DNA of 64,000 bases from Xylophilus sp. GW821-FHT01B05 (GTDB lineage Bacteria > Pseudomonadota > Gammaproteobacteria > Burkholderiales > Burkholderiaceae_C). Under the pieces are notes generated by a model. That model was not told the origin of the DNA. It did not search any database and saw nothing but the letters and a program-made list of their open reading frames with translations. Both the position numbers and the translations under genes were made by a program. Location: NCBI GenBank assembly GCA_038961845.1, contig CP152408.1, positions 2,232,001 to 2,296,000 on the forward strand. Direction: 5' to 3'. Within the stretch, counting starts at the first letter, position 1; each line of letters begins with the position of its first letter. This document shows positions 16,848 through 25,461 of the stretch, piece after piece.

Positions 16848-18053
16848 TCAGGGCAGCGCCGGCCGCACCAGCAGCGCCCGGCCGGCGCCGGCGGCGCTCA
16901 TGGCCAGCAGCACACCCAGCGTGATGAACAGCAGGGCGGAGGCATCGAAGCTGCCCGTCCAGCCGCGCAGCAGGCCCACCAGCAGCGGGCCGCTGATCGA
17001 TATCAAATAGCCCGCGCCCTGCGCCATGCCCGAGAGCTGTGCGGCAGTGGCCGCATCCGGGCTGCGCAGCACGATCAGGCTCAGCGCCAGCGCAAAGGCG
17101 CCGCCTTGGCCCGCGCCCAGCAGCGCGGCCCAGAGCCAGACCAGCCCGCCCTCCAACGGCGCAAACAAAAAGGCCAGCGACGCAGCCGTGGTCAGCAGCG
17201 TGGTGGCGATGCCGATGGCGCGCTGGTCCGCCCGCCGCGTGGCGATGGTCGGTGTGACAAAGCAGGTCAGCAGTTGAATGCCGATAGAGGCGGCCACCAC
17301 ATAGCCAGCGCTGGCCGCCTCCAGCCCGCGCTCGCGCAGGATGGGCGCCAGCCAGCCAATGGCGGCATAGGCCAGCGCCGACTGCAGGCCCATGAAGCAG
17401 GTGACCTGCCAGGCCAGCCGGTTGCGCCACAGGCTGGGCCTGGCCGGGCCGGCATGCTGCGGGTGGCTGCGGGCAGCCCAGGCCTGCGGCGCCCAGAGCA
17501 GTACCACCGCCGCCGCAGGTAGCGCCCAAAGCGCGAGCGCCGCCTGCCACGAGCCGCCAAGCAGCCCGCGCTCCAGCGGCACGGTAAGCCCGGTGGCGCT
17601 GGCCGCGCCGGCGCAGATGGCCAGCGTGTAGCAGCCGGTCAGCAGTGGCGCCTGCCGGGGGAAGTCGCGCTTCACCAACCCTGGCAGCAGCACATTGCCA
17701 ACGGCAATGCCCGCGCCGCCCATGGCCGATGCGGCAAACAGCAGCGGCAGGCTGCCAAGGCCGCGCAGCAGCGTGCCCATGACCAGCAACAGCAGCGCGC
17801 CCAGCAGCGTGCGCTCGGTGCCAAAGCGCCGCGCCAGCGCCGGCGCCGGGAACGCAAACAGGCCCAGGCACAGCACCGGCAGCGTGGTCAGCAGGCTGGC
17901 GCCCGCCGGGCTCAGGCCGGTGCTGGCCATGATCTCGGGCAGCAGCACCGACAGGCTGCCAAACAGTGGCCGCAGGTTGAAGGCAATCAGCACGATGCTG
18001 GCGGCCAGCAGCACGCGGCGCGCGCGGCTGGGTGCGGGGTGGGTGTCGCTCAT
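16848..18053 (-). CDS. CynX/NimT-type MFS transporter
   Basis: A 401-residue major facilitator with 12 predicted hydrophobic segments. The N-terminal signature IAFNLRPLFGSLSVLLPEI and the mid segments (MGGAGIAVGNVLLPGLVKRDF) are typical of the CynX/NimT (cyanate or 2-nitroimidazole) transporter family. Its ATG overlaps the stop of the ABC ATPase (ATGA) and its own stop is 9 nt before the permease ATG, so it is embedded within the ABC operon. Substrate unknown. Its tight coupling to an ABC exporter is unusual. Confidence 0.85.
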   Translation of the reverse strand: MSDTHPAPSRARRVLLAASIVLIAFNLRPLFGSLSVLLPEIMASTGLSPAGASLLTTLPVLCLGLFAFPAPALARRFGTERTLLGALLLLVMGTLLRGLGSLPLLFAASAMGGAGIAVGNVLLPGLVKRDFPRQAPLLTGCYTLAICAGAASATGLTVPLERGLLGGSWQAALALWALPAAAVVLLWAPQAWAARSHPQHAGPARPSLWRNRLAWQVTCFMGLQSALAYAAIGWLAPILRERGLEAASAGYVVAASIGIQLLTCFVTPTIATRRADQRAIGIATTLLTTAASLAFLFAPLEGGLVWLWAALLGAGQGGAFALALSLIVLRSPDAATAAQLSGMAQGAGYLISISGPLLVGLLRGWTGSFDASALLFITLGVLLAMSAAGAGRALLVRPALP

Positions 18054-18727
18054 GGGTTGGTGGGAGCCTGTGCAATGCCGTCGCTCTGCAGATGCAGCAC
18101 ACGGTCGGCGCGTGCAGCGGCGGCATCCGAATGGGTGACCAGCACCAGCGCCGCGCCATGCTGCCGCGTCTGCGCCAGCAGCAGGTCCATCACCTGCGCG
18201 GCGGTGCCGGGGTCGAGGTTGCCGGTGGGCTCGTCGGCCAGCAGCAGGCTGGGCCGGTGCACCAGCGCACGCGCAATGGCCACGCGCTGCAACTGCCCGC
18301 CCGACAACTGCTGCGGCAGCCGCGCGCCCAGGCCATGCAGGCCCACGGCCTGCAGCATCTCGGCCACGCGCGGCTCGCTGGCCTGTTGCAACAGCATCAG
18401 CGGCAGCGCCACGTTCTGCGCCACATCCAGGTGCGGCAGCACATGAAAGGCCTGGAACACAAAGCCGACGTGCTGGCGGCGCCAGAGGGCGCGCTGGGTT
18501 TCGTTGAGCGTGGACAGGTCGGTGCCGCCCAGCGCCACGCTGCCGGCGTCCCAGGTGTCGAGTGCGGCCAGGCAGTTGAGCAGGGTGGACTTGCCCACGC
18601 CCGAGGGGCCGACGATGGCCACGAACTCGCCCGGCGCCACGTCAAAGCTGACGCCGGCAAACACCGGCACGGCCGCCGCGCCGCTGCCGTAGTGCTTGGC
18701 CAGGCCGCGAATGGAGAGGCCGCTCAT
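18050..18727 (-). CDS. ABC transporter ATP-binding protein (LolD-like)
   Basis: A 225-residue ATPase of the LolD/MacB/FtsE class. It has Walker [10 protein letters not shown] (residues 41-49), Q-loop [11 protein letters not shown], signature [15 protein letters not shown] (about 139-153) and Walker [13 protein letters not shown], with the H-loop in LVTHS. It pairs with the FtsX-type permease two genes downstream to form an exporter or lipid/lipoprotein extraction complex at the inner membrane. Its ATG overlaps the miaA stop (ATGA), so it is likely transcribed from the miaA promoter. Confidence 0.93.
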   Translation of the reverse strand: MSGLSIRGLAKHYGSGAAAVPVFAGVSFDVAPGEFVAIVGPSGVGKSTLLNCLAALDTWDAGSVALGGTDLSTLNETQRALWRRQHVGFVFQAFHVLPHLDVAQNVALPLMLLQQASEPRVAEMLQAVGLHGLGARLPQQLSGGQLQRVAIARALVHRPSLLLADEPTGNLDPGTAAQVMDLLLAQTRQHGAALVLVTHSDAAAARADRVLHLQSDGIAQAPTNP

Positions 18728-19728
18728 GGCACGGCACCCAGCAGCGCATCGACCTGCCGCAGCACCTGCGCCAGCGCATCCGGCGCATCGGCGGCCACCG
18801 CGTGCCGCTGCGGCATGCTGCGCAGCCAGGTGATCTGGCGCTTGGCCAATTGGCGCGTGGCGAAGATGCCGCGGTCGCGCAGCTCGGCGGCGGGGGCGCT
18901 GCCGTCCAGCACCTCCCAGGCCTGCCGGTAGCCCACGCAGCGCATGGAGGCCAGCTCGGGCGAGAGATCGCCGCGCGCGCGCAGCGCCCGCACCTCGTCG
19001 ATGAAGCCGCCGGCCAGCATGGCGTCGAAGCGCTCGGCAATCCTGGCGTGCAGCCAGCTGCGTTCTGCGGGTTCCAAGGAAATAAGGGCTGTAGCCCTGG
19101 CTGCACCTGGGCTTCTAGCTATGTTTTTGCTAGTGCTGTGGAAATCCGACAGCGGCCGGCCGGTGAGGCGCCAGACCTCCAGCGCGCGCTGGATGCGCTG
19201 GCTGTCTTGGGGCGGCAAGCGGGCTGCGGTGACCGGGTCGACCTGGGCCAGTTCGGCATGCAGCGCGGGCCAGCCGCGGGTGGCGGCTTCGGCCTCCAGC
19301 GTGGCGCGCACGCTGGCGTCGGCGGGCGGTAGATCGTCCAGGCCGTCGAACAGCGCCTTGAAGTACAGCATGGTGCCGCCGGCCAGCAAGGGCAGGGCGC
19401 CACGGGCGCGGATCTCGGCCATCAGCCGCTCGGCGTCGGCCACGAACTCGGCCGCGTTGTAGGCCTGCAGCGGGTCGCGGATGTCGATCAGGTGGTGCGG
19501 CACGGCGGCGCGCTCGGCGGCGCTGGGCTTGGCCGTGCCAATGTCCATGCCGCGGTAGACCAGGGCCGAGTCGACGCTGATGATTTCCACCGCGCAGCGC
19601 GGCGCCAGGTGCTGGGCGATGGCCAGGGTGGCGGCGGTCTTGCCTGCGGCGGTGGGGCCGGCCAGGCAGATCGCCGGCAGCGCGCGGGCGGCGTCGGTGG
19701 CCGTGCCCGCGGGGGAGAGAAGAGACAT
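18724..19728 (-). CDS. miaA: tRNA dimethylallyltransferase
   Basis: A 334-residue DMAPP:tRNA transferase that isopentenylates A37 of UNN-reading tRNAs. It has P-loop [10 protein letters not shown] (residues 25-34), [18 protein letters not shown] (the conserved D..Q/A.[11 protein letters not shown] motif), [12 protein letters not shown], and [15 protein letters not shown]. Residues about 199-217 ([15 protein letters not shown]) are encoded by an R1 repeat inserted in frame in the variable segment just before [18 protein letters not shown]. The ATG overlaps no upstream gene. The genomic order mutL-miaA is conserved in proteobacteria but here separated by about 5 kb. Confidence 0.96.
   Translation of the reverse strand: MSLLSPAGTATDAARALPAICLAGPTAAGKTAATLAIAQHLAPRCAVEIISVDSALVYRGMDIGTAKPSAAERAAVPHHLIDIRDPLQAYNAAEFVADAERLMAEIRARGALPLLAGGTMLYFKALFDGLDDLPPADASVRATLEAEAATRGWPALHAELAQVDPVTAARLPPQDSQRIQRALEVWRLTGRPLSDFHSTSKNIARSPGAARATALISLEPAERSWLHARIAERFDAMLAGGFIDEVRALRARGDLSPELASMRCVGYRQAWEVLDGSAPAAELRDRGIFATRQLAKRQITWLRSMPQRHAVAADAPDALAQVLRQVDALLGAVP
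19078..19133 (-). repeat. R1 palindromic repeat, copy C (in frame inside miaA)
   Basis: Minus-strand order: CTAGCAAAAACATAGCT, AGAAGCCCAGGTGCAGCC, AGGGCTACAGCCC, TTATTTCC. It is in the same orientation as miaA and adds [15 protein letters not shown], the same frame and peptide type as copy E in the nadR-like gene. Confidence 0.75.
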
Positions 19729-19770
19729 GCGGGCGAGGGTAGCAGAGCCCGCCGCGCCGGGCCGCCGTTC

Positions 19771-20712
19771 TTACTCGCTGGCGGCGATGGTGGCCGGGGC
19801 GGGTGGCACCAGCCCCGGTGCCGCGCGCTGCGGCAGCGTATCCAGCCCGAACAACTGGTGCAGTGCCGTGCGGTACTGCGACTCGCCGACTGAATTGGTG
19901 CTGTAGTGCGAGCCGCCTTCCACCAGCACGAACTGCTTGGGGCCTGTGGCGGCGTTGAAGAGACGGCGGCCCAGCGCGGCGGGGATCAGGCTGTCTTCCG
20001 AGCCGTGCACCACCAGCAGCGGCGCGCGGATGCTCTTGACCTTTTCGATGGACTCAAACCGCTGGGTGATGAACATCGACACCGGCAGCCAGCCCCACTT
20101 GAAGCTGCTCACCACGTCGGCGATGTTGGTGAAGGTGCCTTCGACGATCACGCCGCTGGCATCCGGGACGCGGGTGGCCAGGTCGATGGCGATGGCGCCG
20201 CCCAGCGAGTGGCCGAACACGTAGCGCGAGCGGCCGGGGAAGCGCTGGGCCAGCCAGTCCCAGGCGGCCTGGGCGTCTTCGGCGGCGGTGGCTTCGGAGG
20301 GCAGGCCGGCGCTGCTCTTGCCAAAGCCACGGTAGTCGATGGCCAGCACCGAGAAGCCCATTTCCTGCATGCGGCGGATGCGCTGCGCCGAGCCGTTGAC
20401 GTTCCAGCGCGCGCCGTGCAGGTACAGCAGCACCGGCGGCCCGTTGGCCTGGTGCTCGGCGGGCAGGGCCATGGGCAGGTTGGGCTGCGTGGCGGCCGGC
20501 AGCCAGAGCGCGTGCAGGCGCGCGGGCGTGTCTTCGGCCTGGGATTGGAAGTCGATCCAGACGTCTTGCATGTCCGGTGCGGCCTGGGCATTGCCCCAGG
20601 CACGGTCACTGGGCTGGAAGATCCATTCCCGCTGCTTGTAGTCAAGCGTGGAACAACCGGCAAGAACGACGATGGCGACAGCGACGGGCGCAAGCAGCGA
20701 GCGTGGAGTCAT
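19771..20712 (-). CDS. Alpha/beta hydrolase, predicted lipoprotein
   Basis: A 313-residue lipoprotein (signal peptide with lipobox VLAGC) carrying an alpha/beta hydrolase domain. The oxyanion region is LYLHGARWNVNG, the nucleophile elbow is GHSLGG, the acid is Asp in HGSEDSLIP and the histidine is in GGSHYST. These match the BEM46/YfhR-like serine hydrolase group. ATG at 20712 starts a clean lipoprotein signal and is preferred to an upstream start at 20784. Substrate unknown. A stand-alone gene between miaA and the TetR gene on the same strand. Confidence 0.85.
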   Translation of the reverse strand: MTPRSLLAPVAVAIVVLAGCSTLDYKQREWIFQPSDRAWGNAQAAPDMQDVWIDFQSQAEDTPARLHALWLPAATQPNLPMALPAEHQANGPPVLLYLHGARWNVNGSAQRIRRMQEMGFSVLAIDYRGFGKSSAGLPSEATAAEDAQAAWDWLAQRFPGRSRYVFGHSLGGAIAIDLATRVPDASGVIVEGTFTNIADVVSSFKWGWLPVSMFITQRFESIEKVKSIRAPLLVVHGSEDSLIPAALGRRLFNAATGPKQFVLVEGGSHYSTNSVGESQYRTALHQLFGLDTLPQRAAPGLVPPAPATIAASE

Positions 20713-20830
20713 GGTGATGGTCGATCGTGGAAGGCCGGATAAAGTTTCCCCTACAACGTCTTGGCGCTGCGTTCTTACATACATGCAAACCCTGTGCCAC
20801 TGAAGGCAGGCGGGTGTTTTACATATGTGT

Positions 20831-21448
20831 CTATATGTGCTTACGTACCAGGATCAGGCTGAGCACGTATTGCAGAAACGTCTCGTCATCGGGGGGCGTC
20901 TCGCCGCCGGCGGCAATGGCGTCGTTGGCTTCCAGGCGGCTGTGCAGCCAGAATTGGATCAGGCCCCCGGTGGTGAACATGGCCTGGCCGGCCGGGATGT
21001 CGCGGCGCACAAAGCCGGCCTGCTGCGCCTTGGAAAAGACCGGGACATAGGTGCGGTTCAGCCGCTCTGAACGTGCCTTGCGCTCGGCGTCGGGCGCGCC
21101 CAGCACGCGCCAGAGCTGGAAGCGCAGCGCGCTGGGGTGCGTCTTCCAGTACTGCATGTAGTTGGCCACCAGCTTGGGGACGGTGGTTTCGTCGATCTCC
21201 AGGGGCTCGGCCAGAAAGTCGCCGGTGGAGGCGGCGAAGTCGTCGGTGATGCGCTCGCCCACCATGTTCCACAGGCTTTCCTTGTCCTTGAAGTGGTGGT
21301 GGATCAGCCCGGGCGACACGCCGGCCTGCTGGGCGATGTCGCGCATGGTCGTGCCGCTGAAACCGCTGTGCGCAAACACGGCCAGTGCCGCTTCGAGGAT
21401 GTTGTCGCGGGCATCCATGGTGGTGAAAGTGGGGCGAAGTTCGGCCAT
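20831..21448 (-). CDS. TetR family transcriptional regulator
   Basis: A 205-residue TetR regulator. The HTH spans about residues 13-55 (ILEAALAVFAHSGFSGTTMR, QQAGVSPGLIHHHFKDKESL), followed by a ligand-binding domain resembling BetI-type TetR_C. The ATG at 21448 is chosen because GGAGG stands 5 nt upstream; a longer frame to 21523 would run through the operator palindrome. It is divergent from a TonB-dependent receptor and probably represses that receptor and itself through the dyad at 21497-21528. Confidence 0.9.
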   Translation of the reverse strand: MAELRPTFTTMDARDNILEAALAVFAHSGFSGTTMRDIAQQAGVSPGLIHHHFKDKESLWNMVGERITDDFAASTGDFLAEPLEIDETTVPKLVANYMQYWKTHPSALRFQLWRVLGAPDAERKARSERLNRTYVPVFSKAQQAGFVRRDIPAGQAMFTTGGLIQFWLHSRLEANDAIAAGGETPPDDETFLQYVLSLILVRKHI

Positions 21449-21496
21449 GGGGTCCTCCGGTAGGGCGCTGATTCTAGCTATCGCAAATTGGTCGGT

Positions 21497-21528
21497 TTGT
21501 TGACTGACTGATTGTTCAGTCAATACAA
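21497..21528. promoter_or_regulatory. TetR-type operator palindrome
   Basis: A perfect dyad TGACTGA-N8-TCAGTCA (21501-21522), extended outward by TTGT on the left and ATACAA on the right, lies between the divergent TetR and TonB-receptor genes. Size and symmetry are typical of TetR-family operators. It is 49 nt from the TetR ATG and 60 nt from the receptor ATG. Confidence 0.6.
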
Positions 21529-21587
21529 TTGCGAAGATTTCTCATTCAATAAATTGCTGGCCTCGCCGCCACAAGAAGGAACCCGGC

Positions 21588-23789
21588 ATGACGTTTTCCC
21601 CCTGTCCACCACCGTCCCAGCGCGCCGCCATGGTGCGCCGGCCGACCGGTGTCTGGGCTGCTTTGGCTTGCGCGTTGGTGCTGGCCCAACCCGATCACGC
21701 CGCCGCGCAGCCGGACGAGCCTGACGCCCTGGAGGCGGTCACCGTGACCGCGCGGCGCCGGGCTGAAAGCGCACAAGAGGTGCCGATCAGCATCAAGGCG
21801 ATCCAGGGCGCCGATCTGGCCACCCAGGCCTCGCCCGTCGTCGGCAATGCCGGGCTGGCGCGCGCTACGCCCAACCTGTCTTTTGTCGATGGCGTGGGGC
21901 TCAATTCAAACGTGTTCAATCTGCGCGGCGTGGGCTCCCTGGCACCGCTGTCGCCTGACGACACCTCGGTCGTGATGTACATGAACGACGCGCCGCGTTC
22001 CGTTTACGGCGCGGCCCCGGTGCTGATGGACATCGACCGCGTTGAAGTGCTGCGCGGCCCGCAGGGCACGCTGCTGGGCCGCAACACGCAGGGCGGCGCG
22101 ATCAACGTGATCCCGAACCTGCCCACCTTCAAGCGCGGCTTCTCTGCCACCACCGAGGTCGGCTCGCATGGCTATCGGCTGGGCGAGATCGTGGCCAACG
22201 GCCCTTTGTCCGAGCAACTGGCGGGCCGCCTGGCTGTGCGCTATTCGAACCTCGACGGCAACATCCCTAACGTCGCGCTCGGCGGCAAGGACGGCCGGGT
22301 GCAGATTGGTGCCCTGCGCGGCTCGCTGCTGTGGACGCCGGGCAACGACACCACGGTGAGCTTCGTTGGTTTCTATGACAAGCAGCAGTCTTCGGCGCCG
22401 AACTTCATCTGGAAGCAAGACCCGCAGTTCCCGCGCAGCGCCGTCAACCCACGGCGCGAAGTGCGCTCGCGTGACGCCGGCGCCAGCCTCAAGGTCGAAC
22501 ATGGCTTTGAGCGCTTCAAGCTCACCTCGCTGACCAGCTACGAGGATTCGCGCTCTTTCCAGCCCATGGACATGACCGATGGGTTGATCTACTCGGCGCT
22601 CACCGGCCGCCCGCAGTCGCTGTTTGATGTGCCCTATGCCGACTACGCGGCCATCAACTTCCGCGACAAGACCTGGCAGCAGGAGTTGCGCCTGAGCTCG
22701 GTTGAGGGCAGCGCGCTGGCCTGGACCGCCGGCGTGAACTACTTCCACTCATCCTTTGGCAACGACACCACGTCGCAGGCCTCGGCGGCGGCCTTCAACT
22801 TTGCGACGCAGAACGGTGCCTTCACCAACCGCATCCGCAGCGGCAGCGCATCGGTGTTCGGCGAGGCGACGCTGCCCCTGACGCAGGCGCTCAAGGCCAC
22901 GCTGGGCCTGCGCCACACGCGCGAGAGCAAGGACGCCAGTTACCAGTTCGTCGGCAATGGCAGCGCTGCGGTCGTGCCCTACTGGCTGCAGCAAAGCCGC
23001 CTGGTCGACAGCTTCACCACCGGCCGCGCGGGCCTCTCCTACGACTGGACGCCTGCGCTCATGACCTACGCCACGGTGTCGCGCGGCGCAGTGGCCGCAG
23101 GCTACCCGGCGACCTCGGTCAACAGCCCCACGGGCAAGCAAGAGTCACCGTTCCCGACATCCACCAGCTGGACCTATGAGCTGGGCTTCAAGTCGCAGTG
23201 GCTGGACCGGCGCGCCACGCTCAATGGCGCGCTGTTTCACAACGACGTGAAGAACGGCCACCTGATCGTGTTCAACCCCAGTGCACTGCTGTTCACACCC
23301 GCCGCGCTGGACTACCGCAGCAGCGGCGCCGAGCTGGAGGCCGAGGCGCAGATCACCCGCGCCTTCAAGCTGACCGGCGGCGCCGGCTACACGCATGCGG
23401 AGCTGGTGGATGTGCCCACCGGCAGCGCCACCGGCGCGCTGTCGGGCAACCGCGTGCCCAATGTGCCGCGCTGGACGGCCAGCTTGGGCGGGCAGTTCGA
23501 GGCCCCCGCACAAGCGCTGGGCCTGCCGGGCCGGATCAAGGCCGCCCTGGCCTGGCAGTACGTGGGCGCGCGCGCCGTCGATGTCCGTGAAAGCTTCATG
23601 CTGCCCGGCTACGGCGTGCTCAACGCGCGGCTTGGCTGGCAACACGGCAACTGGGAGTTCTACGGCTTTGCCTGGAATCTGCGCAACAAGCAGTACGCGG
23701 TGGCTGGCCAGGCCTGGGGACCAGGCGTCAGCTCGGTGCGGGTGGGGCAGGGGCGCATCGCGGGCTTGGGCGCCACGCTGAGGTTCTGA
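21588..23789 (+). CDS. TonB-dependent outer-membrane receptor
   Basis: A 733-residue TonB-dependent receptor. A signal peptide is followed by a TonB-box-like start (EAVTVTARRRAESAQEVPISI), a plug domain (FNLRGVG, VLRGPQGTLLGRNTQGGAINVI) to about residue 180, and a 22-strand barrel with the terminal aromatic motif GLGATLRF. It imports a large ligand, most likely a ferric siderophore because an RhtX-like permease follows 4 nt later. The ATG at 21588 is used; the internal ATG at 21630 gives a better signal peptide and is possible. Divergent TetR control is likely; no Fur box was recognised by eye. Confidence 0.9.
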   Translation: MTFSPCPPPSQRAAMVRRPTGVWAALACALVLAQPDHAAAQPDEPDALEAVTVTARRRAESAQEVPISIKAIQGADLATQASPVVGNAGLARATPNLSFVDGVGLNSNVFNLRGVGSLAPLSPDDTSVVMYMNDAPRSVYGAAPVLMDIDRVEVLRGPQGTLLGRNTQGGAINVIPNLPTFKRGFSATTEVGSHGYRLGEIVANGPLSEQLAGRLAVRYSNLDGNIPNVALGGKDGRVQIGALRGSLLWTPGNDTTVSFVGFYDKQQSSAPNFIWKQDPQFPRSAVNPRREVRSRDAGASLKVEHGFERFKLTSLTSYEDSRSFQPMDMTDGLIYSALTGRPQSLFDVPYADYAAINFRDKTWQQELRLSSVEGSALAWTAGVNYFHSSFGNDTTSQASAAAFNFATQNGAFTNRIRSGSASVFGEATLPLTQALKATLGLRHTRESKDASYQFVGNGSAAVVPYWLQQSRLVDSFTTGRAGLSYDWTPALMTYATVSRGAVAAGYPATSVNSPTGKQESPFPTSTSWTYELGFKSQWLDRRATLNGALFHNDVKNGHLIVFNPSALLFTPAALDYRSSGAELEAEAQITRAFKLTGGAGYTHAELVDVPTGSATGALSGNRVPNVPRWTASLGGQFEAPAQALGLPGRIKAALAWQYVGARAVDVRESFMLPGYGVLNARLGWQHGNWEFYGFAWNLRNKQYAVAGQAWGPGVSSVRVGQGRIAGLGATLRF

Positions 23790-23793
23790 CGTG

Positions 23794-25038
23794 ATGAGGC
23801 AATCCCTGTCCTTGGATCGCCATGTGCAGCGCGGCGCCGTGCCGGTGTTGTTGGCGGTTGCGCTGATGTATGTGTCGCTTGGCGTGGTGCTGGGCTTTGT
23901 GCAGGGCGGTGTGGCCACCATCCTGCGCGCGCGTGGTGTCGAGCTGGCGGCCATGCGCTGGGTGTTTGCGCTCTACATCCCCTTTGGCGTGGCCTTTCTG
24001 TGGGCGCCCTGGGTGGACCGCTGGCGCATGCCCTGGCTGGGCCGCCGCACCGGCTGGATCACGGCCGCGCAAGGCCTGGCGGTGGTGCTGGTCGCCGCGC
24101 TGGCCGCTGGCGAAGCCTGGCCGCCGGCCCTGCAGATCGCGCTGGGGCTGGCCACCACGGTGTCGATGGCGACGATGGACCTGGCGCTGGATGCGCTGAC
24201 GGTCGAGCAGGTGCACGCGGAGCAGCGGCCGTTGGCGGCCGCCGCCAAGGTGGGCGGCCTGTCGCTGGGGGCGGTGCTGGGCGGTGGCGTGCTGGTGGGG
24301 CTGTTCCCAACGCTGGGCTGGCAGTGGACCTTTGTGTCGATAGCTGCACTGATCGCACTCGCAGCCGTCCCGGTGCTGGCCCTGGTGCGGCGCGACGCCG
24401 CCCACCAAGCCCAGGCACCAGTGCGGCCCAGGCTGCTTGCCACGCTGCGGCAGCCGGCGATGCAGCGCCGGCTCTTGAAGATCTCGCTGGTGACTTGCGC
24501 GCTGATGGCGCTGTTCAACTTCAATCGGCTGATGCTGGTGGACTTGCAGGTGCCGCTGGAGCGCATCGGCTGGGTGCTGGGCACCATGGCGCCGCTGGCC
24601 AATCTGGCTGCATCCGCCATCGCGCCTTGGCTGATGCAAGGCCTTGCCCGGCCCAAGGTGCTGTGGGCGCTAGTGCTGCTGTGCCTTGCCAGCACGGCGC
24701 TCACCGCCTGGGCTTATGCCCAGTACATGCCGGGGGTGGCGATGGCCGGCGCCGTGCTGATCGGCGCCTGCGTCAGCGCCATCTACATCGTGCTTGGCGC
24801 CTCCATCCTGGCCTGGGCCCGCGGCCACCAAGCGGCGACCGACTACGCGCTGCTCTACGGCGTGGGGCGCTTTATTGGCACGCTGGCCTTGTTCGGTCTG
24901 CCGGGCCTGATCCCGCTTGTGGGCTGGGCGGCCTTTTATGGTGTCTGCGGCGTGGCGCTGGTCGGCACGGTGTGGGTTTTTATTGGCGAGGCCGCTCGCG
25001 GCAGTTCTGGGTCTGCTGCCCCAACAAAAGAGGAGTGA
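23794..25038 (+). CDS. RhtX/FptX-like MFS siderophore permease
   Basis: A 414-residue MFS protein with 12 hydrophobic segments in the AmpG/RhtX/FptX style. It begins with an RGAVPVLLAVALMYVSLGVVLGF segment, then FGVAFLWAPWVDRW, MATMDLALDALTVEQ (the acidic D..D motif on the TM4-5 region) and a C-terminal TDYALLYGVGRF. Proteins of this type carry Fe-siderophores such as pyochelin or rhizobactin across the inner membrane. It starts 4 nt after the TonB receptor, which supports that role. ATG at 23794 follows an adjacent GTG. Confidence 0.78.
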   Translation: MRQSLSLDRHVQRGAVPVLLAVALMYVSLGVVLGFVQGGVATILRARGVELAAMRWVFALYIPFGVAFLWAPWVDRWRMPWLGRRTGWITAAQGLAVVLVAALAAGEAWPPALQIALGLATTVSMATMDLALDALTVEQVHAEQRPLAAAAKVGGLSLGAVLGGGVLVGLFPTLGWQWTFVSIAALIALAAVPVLALVRRDAAHQAQAPVRPRLLATLRQPAMQRRLLKISLVTCALMALFNFNRLMLVDLQVPLERIGWVLGTMAPLANLAASAIAPWLMQGLARPKVLWALVLLCLASTALTAWAYAQYMPGVAMAGAVLIGACVSAIYIVLGASILAWARGHQAATDYALLYGVGRFIGTLALFGLPGLIPLVGWAAFYGVCGVALVGTVWVFIGEAARGSSGSAAPTKEE

Positions 25039-25042
25039 CTCG

Positions 25043-25459
25043 ATGAATCCGGACGACTTCAAGCTCTACCACGTGGCTGATTTCCCGATCGTGCGCATCC
25101 GGGGCAGTCTTCTGCCGCACGGCTACGCGCCCCAATGGATCATGGAAATGGAGGCGCTGCTGGCGCACGGCGAGCCTTTTGTTTTTGTGTTCCTGGACAG
25201 CGCCGAGCATCCCGCGCATGAAGACCAAAAAGCGCAAACCATGTGGCTGAAAGCGCACAAGAAGCCCCTGGCCCTGTGCTGCCGCGGCTTCGTCTCGGTC
25301 GAGCCCGAGCACAGCAAGCGGGTGCTCAAGCGCGCGCAGGCGGTGGTGATCGCGGCGGCGTTTGGCCTGCATTTCTCGGTCGTGCCGGACCCGCAACAGG
25401 CCGAAGTGCGTGCGCGTCAGCTTCTGGCGGGATTGGACGTCACTGACGCTGACGCCTGA
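25043..25459 (+). CDS. Conserved-looking protein of unknown function in siderophore locus
   Basis: A 138-residue soluble protein, starting 4 nt after the RhtX-like gene with a strong AGGAG. It has no signal peptide or membrane segment. Visible features are an alternating beta/alpha layout, FVFVFLDSAEHPAHEDQKAQTM and the basic KAHKKP plus a pair of cysteines (LALCCRGF). I do not recognise the family. Position as third gene of a TonB receptor-RhtX operon suggests a cytoplasmic accessory step, such as handling the imported siderophore. It ends 2 bp from the convergent mutL stop. Confidence 0.75.
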   Translation: MNPDDFKLYHVADFPIVRIRGSLLPHGYAPQWIMEMEALLAHGEPFVFVFLDSAEHPAHEDQKAQTMWLKAHKKPLALCCRGFVSVEPEHSKRVLKRAQAVVIAAAFGLHFSVVPDPQQAEVRARQLLAGLDVTDADA

Positions 25460-25461
25460 AC

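Noticed and set aside
15135..17522. A 795-codon open frame on the plus strand opposite the ABC permease and MFS genes
   Set aside because: Low-complexity Gln/Arg/Ala-rich shadow of coding sequence on the other strand; no motif or ribosome binding site.
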